Counted from the stretch's first letter, positions 11,897 through 20,949 are shown. The stretch: 23,643 nt of DNA from DATADF01 sp046263155 (GCA_046263155.1 JBHELF010000039.1:1-23643); one strand, 5' to 3'. The notes: generated from the sequence alone by a model not told the origin. Numbers and translations are program-made.

Positions 11897-13069
11897 ATGG
11901 ATCTCTTCGAGTATCAAGGTAAGGAGCTACTCCGTCGTTTTGAAGTGCCTGTTCCGGAAGGTCGCGTCGCTACGACCCCGGATGAGGTCGCGGAGGCCGC
12001 GCGTGGGCTCGGCGGCCGCGTCGTCGTGAAAGCACAGGTCTTGGTGGGCGGACGCGGAAAAGCGGGCGGGATCAAGCTCGCGGAGTCGCCGGATGATGCG
12101 CGTGCCAAGGCCGAAGACATTCTCGGTATGGAGATCTTCAGCCCGCAGGACCCGACGCGCGGCCACAAGGTGAATCGCGTTCTGGTGGAGCGGGCGGGCG
12201 ATATCAAGGCCGAGTACTACCTGTCTTTTGCGCTCGACAGATCGGCGCGCAAGTTCGTCGGAATCATGAGCGCGAGCGGGGGCGTAGACATCGAGGAAGT
12301 GGCGTCTACGAACCCGTCGGCCATCGCAAAGGTCCACGTCGACCCTCTGCTCGGGATGTCGGAGTTCCACGCGCGGGCCCTTGTGTTCGGTGCGGGAATC
12401 GACGAGGCGGCTCGAAAGGAGGCCATCGCTCTGATCCCGCGCCTCTATCGGGCGTTCGTCGAGCTCGATGCCTCGCTGATCGAAGTGAACCCCCTGGTTC
12501 TCACCGGCGAAGGTCGCGTGATGGCCCTCGACGCGAAGGTCTCCGTGGACGACTCCGCCGCCTTCCGGCACCCCAACTTCGATGAGCTCAAATCGGTTCA
12601 CGAGATCCCCGAGCAAGAACGTCTCGCGAAGGAAAAGGGTTTGAACTTCATCAAGCTCGACGGAGACATCGGCATTATCGGCAACGGGGCGGGCCTCGTG
12701 ATGTCGACTCTGGATGTAGTAAAGGCCGCGGGTGGAGACCCCGCGAACTTCCTCGACGTGGGGGGTGGAGCGGGGGCCGAGCTCCTGTCGGCGGCGCTTG
12801 AGGTGATCACGTCGAACCCCGAGGTTCGCAGCGTCCTCATCAATATCTTCGGGGGCATCACTCGCTGCGACTTAGTGGCGGAGGGGATCATCGATGCGCT
12901 AGGCCGCCTTGAGGTCAAGGTGCCGATCGTCGTCCGTCTCGACGGAACGAACGCAGAACAGGGACGCAAGATGCTTGCCGACGCCCCGCATCCCAAGCTT
13001 GTGACCGCCGACACGATGCTCGGCGCGGCCGCGAAAGCCGTCGAGCTCGCTCATACAGAGGGATTCTGA
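11897..13069 (+). CDS. sucC: Succinyl-CoA synthetase, beta subunit
   Basis: SucC binds nucleotide and succinate and, with SucD, converts succinyl-CoA to succinate while making ATP or GTP. The 390-aa length is normal. The N-terminal ATP-grasp fold (about residues 1-235) starts MDLFEYQGKELL and has VVKAQVLVGGRGKAGGIK. The C-terminal ligase domain has GNGAGLVMSTLDVV and FLDVGGGA then NIFGGITRCDLVAEGII, the last being a signature of the family. It lies 3 nt after the B12 subunit with no Shine-Dalgarno sequence, so it probably depends on coupled translation. Sequence does not show whether ADP or GDP is preferred. Confidence 0.98.
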   Translation: MDLFEYQGKELLRRFEVPVPEGRVATTPDEVAEAARGLGGRVVVKAQVLVGGRGKAGGIKLAESPDDARAKAEDILGMEIFSPQDPTRGHKVNRVLVERAGDIKAEYYLSFALDRSARKFVGIMSASGGVDIEEVASTNPSAIAKVHVDPLLGMSEFHARALVFGAGIDEAARKEAIALIPRLYRAFVELDASLIEVNPLVLTGEGRVMALDAKVSVDDSAAFRHPNFDELKSVHEIPEQERLAKEKGLNFIKLDGDIGIIGNGAGLVMSTLDVVKAAGGDPANFLDVGGGAGAELLSAALEVITSNPEVRSVLINIFGGITRCDLVAEGIIDALGRLEVKVPIVVRLDGTNAEQGRKMLADAPHPKLVTADTMLGAAAKAVELAHTEGF

Positions 13070-13948
13070 GTGGCGATTCTGATCGACGAGCAGACACGGT
13101 TGCTCGTTCAGGGTCTGACCGGCCGGGAGGGGTCGTTTCACGCGAGCCGAAATCGCGACTACGGCACCAATCTCGTCGCCGGAGTGACGCCGGGCAAAGG
13201 TGGCACCGATGTCGACGGCGTGCCCGTTTTCGACACGGTGGCCGAGGCCGCGGCGAAGACTCAGGCCAACACCTCGATGGTCTTCGTGCCGGCCCGCTTT
13301 GCCGCCGACGCGATCCTCGAATCGCACTCCGCCGGAATCGAGGTGATCGTCGCAATCACCGAGGGCATCCCGGCGATGGACATGGCGCGGACGGTGCCCT
13401 ATTTGCGCGCCAACAATGGCGACGTCACTTTGATCGGCCCGAACTGCCCGGGACTCATCTCACCCGGCAAAGCCAACGTTGGAATCATTCCGGGCGAGAT
13501 CTGCATGCCGGGACCCGTCGGATTGGTATCGCGCTCGGGAACCCTCACCTATCAGATCATTCACGAGCTGACCCAGCGCGGGATCGGTCAGTCGACCTGC
13601 GTCGGGATCGGTGGTGATCCGATTCCGGGATCCGACTTCATCGATGTCGTGGCGAAGTTCGAGCAGGATCCCGAGACGAAGCTGGTTGTGCTCGTGGGCG
13701 AGATCGGCGGCGATGCGGAGGAACGAGCCGCGAGCTGGGTGCAGGAGAACATGAGCAAGCCCGTCGTCGCCTACATCGCAGGGTTCACAGCGCCTCCGGG
13801 CAAGCGCATGGGTCACGCGGGAGCCATCATCTCCGGGGCCAAGGGCACCGCTCAGTCAAAGAAGGATGCGCTCGAGGCGGCCGGGATCCGCGTCGGCACC
13901 AATCCCACCGAGGTGGCGGAGCTGGTCGCGGAACTCATCCGCGGCTAG
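13070..13948 (+). CDS. sucD: Succinyl-CoA synthetase, alpha subunit
   Basis: The 292-aa partner of SucC carries the CoA-binding domain and the phosphorylated histidine. QGLTGREGSFH (14-24) binds CoA, and His249 in GHAGAIISG is the phosphohistidine. IGPNCPGLISPGK (132-144) is also typical. The GTG start directly abuts the sucC stop codon with zero gap; GAGGGA in the end of sucC serves as Shine-Dalgarno sequence. Confidence 0.98.
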   Translation: MAILIDEQTRLLVQGLTGREGSFHASRNRDYGTNLVAGVTPGKGGTDVDGVPVFDTVAEAAAKTQANTSMVFVPARFAADAILESHSAGIEVIVAITEGIPAMDMARTVPYLRANNGDVTLIGPNCPGLISPGKANVGIIPGEICMPGPVGLVSRSGTLTYQIIHELTQRGIGQSTCVGIGGDPIPGSDFIDVVAKFEQDPETKLVVLVGEIGGDAEERAASWVQENMSKPVVAYIAGFTAPPGKRMGHAGAIISGAKGTAQSKKDALEAAGIRVGTNPTEVAELVAELIRG

Positions 13949-13969
13949 CAAGTCTCAACAGACGAGCTC

Positions 13970-14443
13970 GTGTTCTGTCCTTCGTGTACCGATGAGTACC
14001 GAGAGGGGATCACCCACTGTCCGGAGTGCGGCTCGGTGCTGGTGTCGGAGCTGCCCGACGAGCGATGGGCCCTCGGACCCGAGCTTGTCGAGGTGCATCG
14101 CACCGGCGGCCACATGAACGGCGAGATGATTCGCTCGTTGCTGCGAGGAAGCGACATCGAGTCCATGCTCACGGGAGAGGGCGAGGCGGGAGGACAGGTC
14201 TACCGGCTGACGGCGGGGCCGATGGCCGACGTCCGAGTCTGGGTCAGCGCCGATGAGGCCGATCGAGCGCGTGCGCTGATAGAGGACGCCCTCGGGCAGA
14301 CTCCGGATCCCGAGCCGGAATATGAGTTCGAGGAGCGGCCTCGAGGGGTTCTCTCGTCGTTTGTCACGAACCCGATCGTGCGCGGGGCTGCGCTGCTGTT
14401 GATCATTGTGCTCGTCGTCTTTCTTATTTGGACCTCGACTTAG
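13970..14443 (+). CDS. Zinc-ribbon, DUF2007-like and C-terminal TM protein
   Basis: The 157-aa protein begins with a zinc ribbon (C3xxC6 and C17xxC20). A middle domain (about residues 40-105) follows, with EMIRSLLRGSDIESMLTGE and VWVSADEADRARALIEDAL, the pattern of DUF2007 'putative signal transducing' domains. An acidic linker is followed by one C-terminal TM helix (about 136-154), which places the ribbon in the cytoplasm. Starts at a GTG, 21 nt after sucD, without a clear Shine-Dalgarno sequence. Function unknown; it may recruit partners to the membrane. Confidence 0.82.
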   Translation: MFCPSCTDEYREGITHCPECGSVLVSELPDERWALGPELVEVHRTGGHMNGEMIRSLLRGSDIESMLTGEGEAGGQVYRLTAGPMADVRVWVSADEADRARALIEDALGQTPDPEPEYEFEERPRGVLSSFVTNPIVRGAALLLIIVLVVFLIWTST

Positions 14444-14466
14444 CGCTCCGAGATGAGGGGGGCCAA

Positions 14467-14472
14467 TAGAGT
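14467..14472 (+). promoter_or_regulatory. Predicted -10 box that decides the purN start
   Basis: TAGAGT ends 7 nt before the GTG at 14480. The box lies downstream of the alternative ATG at 14453, so a transcript from it would exclude that start. Confidence 0.4.
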
Positions 14473-14479
14473 TACCCTC

Positions 14480-15085
14480 GTGAGCGGCCGGATCGTCATG
14501 CTGATATCGGGAGCGGGCTCGAACATGGAGGCCCTCGTGCACGCCTGCAGAGACGGCGAGGTCCCGGGCGAGGTCGTGGCCGTGGTTGCGGACCGGGACT
14601 GCCTGGGTCTGGCGACGGCGGCGCAGCAGGGGATCCCGACGGAGATCGTCGACTTCAAGGGCTTCGAATCCCGAGAGCAATGGAGCGAAACTCTGCGCGT
14701 CGCGGTGGCCCGCCACGAACCCGATCTGGTCGTGTCGGCCGGCTTCATGCGGATCACGTCACCCTCCTTCGTGGATGCCTTTGCCGGTCGCTACATCAAC
14801 CTCCATCCCTCGCTGTTGCCGGCGTTCCCCGGTGCTCACGGAGTACGCGATGCCCTGGCGGCAGGAGTGGAGGTCACGGGATCAACCGTGCACTTCGTCG
14901 ACTACGACGTCGACCACGGCCCCATCCTGCTCCAGGAGGAGGTGCGGGTGGAGCCCGGGGACGATGAGGCCACCCTGCACGAACGCATCAAGGCCGTGGA
15001 GCACAGGCTGTTGCCTCAGGCCTGCCGCTTGCTCCTCGAGGGCAAGGTATCCCTGCGCGATGACACCGTTCTGATCAAAGAGTGA
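14480..15085 (+). CDS. purN: Phosphoribosylglycinamide formyltransferase
   Basis: PurN transfers the formyl group of 10-formyl-THF to GAR in purine synthesis. With a GTG start at 14480 the protein is 201 aa and begins MSGRIVMLISGAGSNMEALV, matching the usual N-terminus (short strand then SG.GSN phosphate loop). An in-frame ATG at 14453 would add nine residues upstream of that. Catalytic residues are present: Asn and His in INLHPSLLPAF and Asp in DVDHGPIL. It lies 26 nt before purH. Confidence 0.95.
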   Translation: MSGRIVMLISGAGSNMEALVHACRDGEVPGEVVAVVADRDCLGLATAAQQGIPTEIVDFKGFESREQWSETLRVAVARHEPDLVVSAGFMRITSPSFVDAFAGRYINLHPSLLPAFPGAHGVRDALAAGVEVTGSTVHFVDYDVDHGPILLQEEVRVEPGDDEATLHERIKAVEHRLLPQACRLLLEGKVSLRDDTVLIKE

Positions 15086-15099
15086 GATCGGCCGGCTCA

Positions 15100-15105
15100 T
15101 AGGAT
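15100..15105 (+). promoter_or_regulatory. Predicted -10 box of leaderless purH
   Basis: TAGGAT ends 6 nt before the GTG at 15112; there is no Shine-Dalgarno sequence in the 26-nt gap after purN. Confidence 0.4.
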
Positions 15106-15111
15106 GGAACG

Positions 15112-16632
15112 GTGAGGATCGAGAGGGCGCTGATCAGCGTCTCAGACAAGTCGGGTCTCGTTGAGCTCGCACGCCGGCTGACCGCCGCAGGGGTCGAGAT
15201 TCTGTCGTCGGGTGGGACCGCTTCCGAGCTTCAGGCTGCGGGCGTGCCGGTGCGAAAGGTTGCTGAGGTCACAGGTGCGCCCGAGATCCTCGGCGGCCGC
15301 GTCAAGACCTTGCATCCAAAGATCCACGGCGGAATCCTGGCCGACCGCTCGAAGGCCGAGCACCTCGCGGATCTCGCCGAGCAGGGCATCGATCCAATCG
15401 ATCTGGTGGTGTGCAATCTCTATCCCTTCGAGAGAACGGTGGAGCGCAGCGGACTTTCCGACGAGGACGCCGTAGAACAGATCGACATCGGCGGACCGGC
15501 GATGGTTCGAGCTGCGGCGAAGAACTTCCACTCCGTGGCCGTCGTGGTCGATCCGCGTCGGTACGACGAGGTCGTCGATCGCATCGAGATGGACGGAGAG
15601 ATTCCACTAGACGTACGTCGCGGCCTCGCCCTGGAGGCGTTTTCGCACACGGCTGCCTACGACGCCGCCATCTTCCGGTACTTCGCCGACGAGGAGGAGT
15701 TCCCCGACCGGCTCGTGCTCTCGGGAACGAAGGTTCTGGATCTCCGTTACGGCGAGAACCCGCATCAGACCGCGGCGTTTTACCGCCTGGGCCGGATACC
15801 GCGCGGACTCGCGGCGGCCGCTCAGCTTCACGGCAAGGAACTCTCCTTCAACAACATCCTCGACAGCGACGCCGCGTGGCGTCTCGTCACGGAGCTGGAG
15901 GGCGCCGGCGCGGCCATCATCAAACACTCGAATCCGTGCGGCGTTGCGATAGGCACGTCCATCGCGCAGGCTTATGCCAGAGCGCTGGAGTGCGACCGCA
16001 CGTCTGCCTTTGGGGGCATCGTGGCCTTGAATCGGCCCTGTGATCAGAAAACCGCAGAGGCGATCGCCGAGATCTTCACCGAGGTCGTCATGGCTCCGGA
16101 ATATTCAAAAGCTGCCCTCGATGTGTTGCGCGCCAAGAAGAACCTCAGGATCCTCATGCTCACCGAGCCGCCTCCCATAGATCCGGATCTGCGTGCCGTC
16201 AGCGGAGGTCTTCTGGTCCAGAGTCCCGACCCGCGCGACGGCGCCGAGGACGCGAAGGTGGTCACGCGGGTCGAGCCCACGCCTGAGCAATGGGCCGACT
16301 TGCGTTTCGCGTGGATAGTTGCCAAGCATGTGAAGTCAAACGCCATCGTCCTGGCGAAGGATCAGATGGCAGTGGGCGTGGGGGCCGGACAGATGAGCCG
16401 GGTCGAGGCCACGGAGCTGGCGGCTCGCCGCGCAGGTGAACGCGCCGAGGGAACCGCGTGCGCTTCGGATGCCTTCTTCCCCTTTCGCGATGGATTGGAC
16501 GCCGCGGTGGCCGCCGGAGCGCGTGCGGTGATCCAGCCCGGCGGATCCGTGCGCGACGATGAGGTCATAGCCGCTGCCGACGAGCACGGGATCCCGATGG
16601 TGTTCACCGGACGGCGCCACTTCCGCCACTAA
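15112..16632 (+). CDS. purH: Bifunctional AICAR formyltransferase/IMP cyclohydrolase
   Basis: PurH performs the last two steps to IMP. The 506-aa length is normal. The N-terminal cyclohydrolase (about residues 1-195) has SVSDKSGL, SSGGTASEL and the KTLHPKIHGGIL segment. The C-terminal formyltransferase has KHSNPCG (271-277) with the Lys-His catalytic pair, SAFGGI, and ends with DAFFPFRDGLD and GGSVRDDEVIAAADE. The formyl donor, 10-formyl-THF, would come from FolD, encoded 1.5 kb further right. Confidence 0.98.
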   Translation: MRIERALISVSDKSGLVELARRLTAAGVEILSSGGTASELQAAGVPVRKVAEVTGAPEILGGRVKTLHPKIHGGILADRSKAEHLADLAEQGIDPIDLVVCNLYPFERTVERSGLSDEDAVEQIDIGGPAMVRAAAKNFHSVAVVVDPRRYDEVVDRIEMDGEIPLDVRRGLALEAFSHTAAYDAAIFRYFADEEEFPDRLVLSGTKVLDLRYGENPHQTAAFYRLGRIPRGLAAAAQLHGKELSFNNILDSDAAWRLVTELEGAGAAIIKHSNPCGVAIGTSIAQAYARALECDRTSAFGGIVALNRPCDQKTAEAIAEIFTEVVMAPEYSKAALDVLRAKKNLRILMLTEPPPIDPDLRAVSGGLLVQSPDPRDGAEDAKVVTRVEPTPEQWADLRFAWIVAKHVKSNAIVLAKDQMAVGVGAGQMSRVEATELAARRAGERAEGTACASDAFFPFRDGLDAAVAAGARAVIQPGGSVRDDEVIAAADEHGIPMVFTGRRHFRH

Positions 16633-16662
16633 CCGGCGGTTATCTCGGTCCTTCCTGTAGCC

Positions 16663-16680
16663 AGCGTCGTTTCCGACGCT
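16663..16680. terminator. Possible bidirectional hairpin between convergent purH and MFS genes
   Basis: AGCGTCG and CGACGCT pair perfectly around a TTTC loop, midway between two convergent genes. No T-run follows on the plus strand; on the minus strand it lies after the MFS stop, with no T-run adjoining. A transcription end or processing site is likely from position, but the hairpin is short. Confidence 0.45.
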
Positions 16681-16704
16681 CAGCGCAGAAAGAAAGGCCA
16701 TGTG

Positions 16705-18036
16705 TTAGTCGGCGGCTGGGACAGCCTCCGCGATCGGATGGATGCTGCCGTCACGCTCGGTGTCGCGGACGCCGGGAACCAGCAGGAACGCCATCACCCC
16801 GATGCCGCCGAGGATGCCCGACCAGATGAAGGTCGCGTCGAGGCCTATCGCCTCGGAGACCGGACCGACCAGCGCGAACGAGATCGGTGTCAGCGAGATC
16901 GAGACCAGCCAGTCGAGGCTCGTGACGCGGCCCAAAAGCGCGGTCGGCACGAGGCGGTGCATCAGCGTGCTCCACACGACGAGCGAAGCGGCCCAGCAGC
17001 CCCACGCGAAGAACTCGACGAGGGCGGCCTGCCACGTCGTGGTCAGGAATGCGTAGGGCCACATGAGGGAAACGCCTCCGGCGAAACCGATGTAAAGAAA
17101 AAGGATGTGCTTGCGCGGAAGCCCCCGCTGGCCCATCAGAAATGCCGCCACGACCGCTCCCAAGCCACCGGCGGCGAATACGAAGCCGACGTCGCTGGCA
17201 TCCCCATTGAGCTCGTTCTTGATCAGAAACGGAACCAAGACCTCGAACGGTCCCAGCACGAACAGCAGCGAGATCGAAGCCGCGCCCAGCGTGGCCCAGA
17301 GCCACGGCTGGGTCCGCACGAAGCGCAGTCCCTCGGCAACTTCTGAGAAGACCGATGCTTCGGACGCGCGCTCGGGGACGGGCCTTCTGGTCATCATCCA
17401 AATAACGAGCGCGGACACGACGAAGGTCGCGGCGTCGAGCATGAACGCCCAGCCCGCGCCCCACGTGGCCACGATCACGCCACCGAGGGCCGGTCCCGCC
17501 AGTCTCTCGCCCAGCGGTCTAACGAAGTTGTCGAGGGAGTTCGCCTGGACGAGATCGTCGGTCGGAACGATGTCGGGGACGATCGCGCCAAACGCGGGTC
17601 CGAAGAGGGCTTGGCCTATGCCGTACAGGGCCGCCAAAGCGACTAGGTGCCACAACTCCATGACTCCGGTAAGGGCGAGTGCACCCATCGCCGCGATGGC
17701 CACCCCCCGGATGACGTCCGAGGCGATGAGGACAAGTCGCCTCTCGAAGCGGTCGCTGACGACACCGCCGACCAGCAGGAAGATCACCATTGGCAAGCTC
17801 CACGCGACGCTTACCAATGAGAAAGCGGTGGGCACATTGGAGAGCTCGTACGCCTGCCACGCGATTGCCACGACGTACAGACCGTCGCCGATCAGCGAGA
17901 CCGTGAGTCCGGTCCAGAGCAAGCGGAAGTCTCGAATACGTAGGGGACGTGCGATCCCGATGCGCGCGAAGGGCGCCTCGGGTTCGACGCCGGCGGGCGT
18001 CGTCGTCGTCGGAGGTGTTACCAGCTTGTCGGTCAT
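16705..18036 (-). CDS. MFS transporter, probable drug or metabolite exporter
   Basis: The 443-aa protein has about 12 TM segments after a polar 30-residue N-terminus. RIRDFRLLWTGLTVSLIGDG opens TM1, and GGVVSDRFERRLVLI (about 93-107) is the MFS motif A between TM2 and TM3. The pattern resembles EntS-type and MFS_3 exporters. GGAG lies upstream of the ATG. It faces purH (convergent) and is divergent from folD with a 57-bp gap. No regulator adjoins, so its substrate is unknown. Confidence 0.88.
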   Translation of the reverse strand: MTDKLVTPPTTTTPAGVEPEAPFARIGIARPLRIRDFRLLWTGLTVSLIGDGLYVVAIAWQAYELSNVPTAFSLVSVAWSLPMVIFLLVGGVVSDRFERRLVLIASDVIRGVAIAAMGALALTGVMELWHLVALAALYGIGQALFGPAFGAIVPDIVPTDDLVQANSLDNFVRPLGERLAGPALGGVIVATWGAGWAFMLDAATFVVSALVIWMMTRRPVPERASEASVFSEVAEGLRFVRTQPWLWATLGAASISLLFVLGPFEVLVPFLIKNELNGDASDVGFVFAAGGLGAVVAAFLMGQRGLPRKHILFLYIGFAGGVSLMWPYAFLTTTWQAALVEFFAWGCWAASLVVWSTLMHRLVPTALLGRVTSLDWLVSISLTPISFALVGPVSEAIGLDATFIWSGILGGIGVMAFLLVPGVRDTERDGSIHPIAEAVPAAD

Positions 18037-18093
18037 CAGGAGCTCCAGTTTCGCCGCTGAGTAGGATGCCCGAGTTCACCGCAAGGGGGTTGT
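18037..18093. promoter_or_regulatory. Divergent promoter region between MFS gene and folD
   Basis: The 57-bp gap must hold both promoters. TAGGAT (about 18061-18066) on the plus strand is a plausible folD -10 box, and AAGGGGG ahead of the folD ATG is its Shine-Dalgarno sequence. Confidence 0.35.
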
Positions 18094-18960
18094 ATGGCCG
18101 CGAAGATCATCGACGGTAAGGCGATCGCAGCCGAGATCCGGAAGGAGGTCGCGGCCGAGGTCGCCGGGCTCGGGGAGAGCGGCATAACCCCCGGACTTGC
18201 CACCGTTCTCGTCGGGGAAGATCCGGCCTCGCGCGTCTACGTCTCCTCCAAACGGAAGGCGTGCGCCGAGGCAGGGATCAAGGCCTGGGACCACGACCTC
18301 GATGCCAGCATTCCTCAGGACGAGTTGCTCGATCTATTGAGGCAGCTGAACGACGACGAGTCGGTGCACGGGATCCTCGTCCAGCTTCCGCTTCCCGAGC
18401 ACATCGACGAGGAACTTGTCTTGAACGCGGTTTCGCCCAGCAAGGATGCGGACGGATTTCATCCCTACAACCTGGGCCGCCTGCTCGCCGGTGAACCTGT
18501 GGTGGCCCCCGCTACTCCTCTAGGGATTCAGGAGATGCTGCTTCGGTCCGGCATCGAGACGACGGGGGCCGAGGTCGTAATCGTGGGGCGCTCCAACATC
18601 GTGGGCAAGCCGCTCGCCGCGCTACTGATGCAGAAGGCGCGCGGCGCCAACGCCACGGTGACCGTCTGCCATACAGGCACGAAGGACCTGTCCAGTCACA
18701 CAAGACGCGCCGAGATCTTGGTCGCAGCCATCGGGCGCGCGCATGCGATAACCGGGCCGATGATCGCCCCGGGAGCAACCGTCATCGACGTAGGAATCAA
18801 CCGCACCGAGAACGGACTCGTCGGCGACGTCGACTTCGAGGCCGCCAGCGAGGTCGCGGGCGCGATCACTCCCGTTCCCGGGGGAGTCGGGCCTATGACG
18901 ATCGCCATGCTTCTCAAGAACACGGTCGGTCTTGCGCAGAGAGCTCGCGGACCTCTCTAG
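18094..18960 (+). CDS. folD: Methylene-THF dehydrogenase/methenyl-THF cyclohydrolase
   Basis: FolD makes 10-formyl-THF from methylene-THF with reduction of NADP, supplying purine synthesis. The 288-aa protein has the catalytic Tyr49 and Lys53 (YVSSK) and VQLPLPEHID. The NADP-binding loop is in VIVGRSNIVGKPLAALL (about 163-179). The C-terminal signature PVPGGVGPMTIAMLLKNT is also present. It follows AAGGGGG. The next gene begins 11 nt after it. Confidence 0.97.
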   Translation: MAAKIIDGKAIAAEIRKEVAAEVAGLGESGITPGLATVLVGEDPASRVYVSSKRKACAEAGIKAWDHDLDASIPQDELLDLLRQLNDDESVHGILVQLPLPEHIDEELVLNAVSPSKDADGFHPYNLGRLLAGEPVVAPATPLGIQEMLLRSGIETTGAEVVIVGRSNIVGKPLAALLMQKARGANATVTVCHTGTKDLSSHTRRAEILVAAIGRAHAITGPMIAPGATVIDVGINRTENGLVGDVDFEAASEVAGAITPVPGGVGPMTIAMLLKNTVGLAQRARGPL

Positions 18961-18971
18961 GCGCGGGCTCG

Positions 18972-19784
18972 ATGCCGGTCCATCGCGTCCGCAACGGCGA
19001 GGTCGAGCTGAACGTCTGGGACGAGGGGGCCGGCCGGCCGGTACTACTGATCCACGGCTTCCCCGACTCCTCCTACATGTGGAGAAAACAAGTCCCGGAG
19101 CTCGTACGGGCGGGGTTTCGCACGCTGGCCGTCGACCTTCGGGGATTTGGGCTCTCCGATCGTCCCCAGGGAGTCGCCGCCTATGGCATGGCGAGGGTCA
19201 TGTCCGACCTCATCGCGATCCTCGATTACCTAGAGGTGGATCGAGCTCATGTCGTGGGGCACGACTGGGGGTCGGTGACGGCATGGGGTTTAGCAGGTTG
19301 GCACTCCGAGCGGGTGGATCGACTCGTCGCGCTCTGTGTAGGGCACCCGCGGAGTTTCATCCGTGCCGGCCCGAGGCAGATGCTGAGGTCGTGGTACACG
19401 CTCGCCTTTCAGGTGCCCCGACTCCCGGAACGTGCCATGCGTGCGCGTGATTGGGCCCTGTTTCGAAAGGCTTTCGGAGGGTCGCGCGACTTGGCGCGCT
19501 ATCTCGAAGACCTGTCGCGTCCAGGCGCATTGACGGCCGGGCTCAACTGGTACCGGGCGAATGCGCACCCCTGGGATCTGCTGCGCTACCCCGCCGTGCA
19601 TGCGGAGACGTTGGGAATCCTGGGAACGAACGACTGGGCCGTGACGGAAGCGCAGATGACCGGATCGTGGCGTTACGTCGAGGCGCAATGGACCTATGAG
19701 CGAGTGGAGGGCGGCCACTGGCTACCTCTCTCGCGCGCCGCGATCGTGAACCAACTGTTAGTGGATTTCTTGAGCGCCCGTTAG
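18972..19784 (+). CDS. Alpha/beta hydrolase, epoxide-hydrolase-like
   Basis: The 270-aa protein has the fold's markers in order: HGFPDSSYMW (oxyanion hole), the nucleophile Asp98 in VGHDWGSVTAW, an acid Asp221 in GTNDWAVTE and His249 in GGHWLPLS. An Asp nucleophile in GHDWG, not Ser, points to epoxide hydrolases, haloalkane dehalogenases or fluoroacetate dehalogenases. A lid (about residues 125-200) has Tyr residues (SWYTLAF, NWYRAN) that in epoxide hydrolases activate the epoxide, so that is the favoured call. Its stop overlaps the gltA stop on the other strand. Confidence 0.85.
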   Translation: MPVHRVRNGEVELNVWDEGAGRPVLLIHGFPDSSYMWRKQVPELVRAGFRTLAVDLRGFGLSDRPQGVAAYGMARVMSDLIAILDYLEVDRAHVVGHDWGSVTAWGLAGWHSERVDRLVALCVGHPRSFIRAGPRQMLRSWYTLAFQVPRLPERAMRARDWALFRKAFGGSRDLARYLEDLSRPGALTAGLNWYRANAHPWDLLRYPAVHAETLGILGTNDWAVTEAQMTGSWRYVEAQWTYERVEGGHWLPLSRAAIVNQLLVDFLSAR

Positions 19785-20902
19785 CGCTCGGAGAGAGAGA
19801 CCCAGGGCCGAGGGTCCGGGCCCACATACTCGTGGTCCGGCCGGATCAAGCGATTGTCCGCGTACTGCTCCCTCACGTGGGCGGTCCATCCCGAGACGCG
19901 GCTGCAGGCAAAGACGCAAGTAAACAGATCGGTGGGGATCTGCAGATAGCCGTACACCGACGCGGCGTAGAAGTCGACGTTCGGGTAGATCCCCTTCTCG
20001 TCCATCACCGCTTTCTCGATCTCCTGCGAGATCTCATAGTTGTTGCCGTCGCCCGTCTTATCGGCGAGCTCCTTAGCCATGCGCCGAAGATGTGTAGCCC
20101 GAGGATCCTCGGTCTTGTACACACGGTGCCCGAATCCCATGATCTTTTCCTTGGCGCGCAGCTTCTGAAGGGTGTAGTCGCGCGCCCTGCCGGGCTCCTT
20201 GATCTCCTTGATCATGCGCATGACCTGCTCGTTGGCTCCGCCGTGCAGAGGTCCCTTCAGCGCCGCGATCGCGGCCGTGACCGAGGAGTGGATGTCGGAC
20301 AGGGTGGCCGCGCACACGCGCGCCGCGAACGTGGACGCGTTCATCGTGTGGTCTGCGTGCAGGATCAGACAGACATCGAAGATGCGGGCGGCCTCGTCGT
20401 CGGCCTTATCTCCCTTGAGCATCCACAGGAAATTCGCGGCCTGCGAAAGCCCGGCGTCGGGCGCCACTAGGGCCTGGTCGTTCCGGAGCCGGTCGTAGTA
20501 GGCGACCAGTGTCGGGAAGACCGCCGTGAGCCGGACCGCCTTTCGGTAATTCGCCTCTTCCGAGGTGTCCCAGCCATCTGGATCGTTGGCCGATGAGACA
20601 GAAACGGCCGTGCGCAGCATCGACATCGGCGAACAGTTCTTCGCCAGGTGCGGCATCAGATCCATCACGAGCTTGTTCGGCTCCCGCTCGGCGGTGATCT
20701 GGTCCTTGATCTCGTCCAGTTGGCTCTGGTTGGGGAGCTCGAGGTGATGAAGGAGGTAGACGGCTTCCTCGAAAGTAGCGTTGGGTGCGAGGTCGTGGAT
20801 GTCGTATCCGACGTAAAGGAGTCGACCCTCCTTACCATCGATGTCGCTGATGGCCGTCTCGGCGGCTACGACGCCCTCGAGACCCTTGCCGGGAGTCGCC
20901 AT
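19781..20902 (-). CDS. gltA: Citrate synthase
   Basis: This enzyme joins oxaloacetate and acetyl-CoA to start the TCA cycle. The 373-aa length fits the short, Gram-positive-type dimeric family, which also includes 2-methylcitrate synthases. Catalytic segments are present: LHADHTMNASTFAAR, KGPLHGGANEQVM, GFGHRVYKTEDPRA with the active-site His, and NVDFYAASVYG with the Asp. The ATG at 20902 has AAGGAGG 9 nt upstream; an in-frame TTG one codon earlier is less likely. It shares a 60-bp divergent gap with icd. Neighbouring TCA genes favour citrate over methylcitrate synthesis, though B12-dependent propionate metabolism is also present. Confidence 0.95.
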   Translation of the reverse strand: MATPGKGLEGVVAAETAISDIDGKEGRLLYVGYDIHDLAPNATFEEAVYLLHHLELPNQSQLDEIKDQITAEREPNKLVMDLMPHLAKNCSPMSMLRTAVSVSSANDPDGWDTSEEANYRKAVRLTAVFPTLVAYYDRLRNDQALVAPDAGLSQAANFLWMLKGDKADDEAARIFDVCLILHADHTMNASTFAARVCAATLSDIHSSVTAAIAALKGPLHGGANEQVMRMIKEIKEPGRARDYTLQKLRAKEKIMGFGHRVYKTEDPRATHLRRMAKELADKTGDGNNYEISQEIEKAVMDEKGIYPNVDFYAASVYGYLQIPTDLFTCVFACSRVSGWTAHVREQYADNRLIRPDHEYVGPDPRPWVSLSER

Positions 20903-20949
20903 CAAACGAAGCCTCCTTGGCCGGGCACCGTCGGCGCAAGGCTATCAGG

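Noticed and set aside
17105..18064. 319-aa plus-strand frame over the MFS gene
   Set aside because: Ser/Thr/Pro-rich antisense shadow; the minus strand encodes a clear 12-TM protein.
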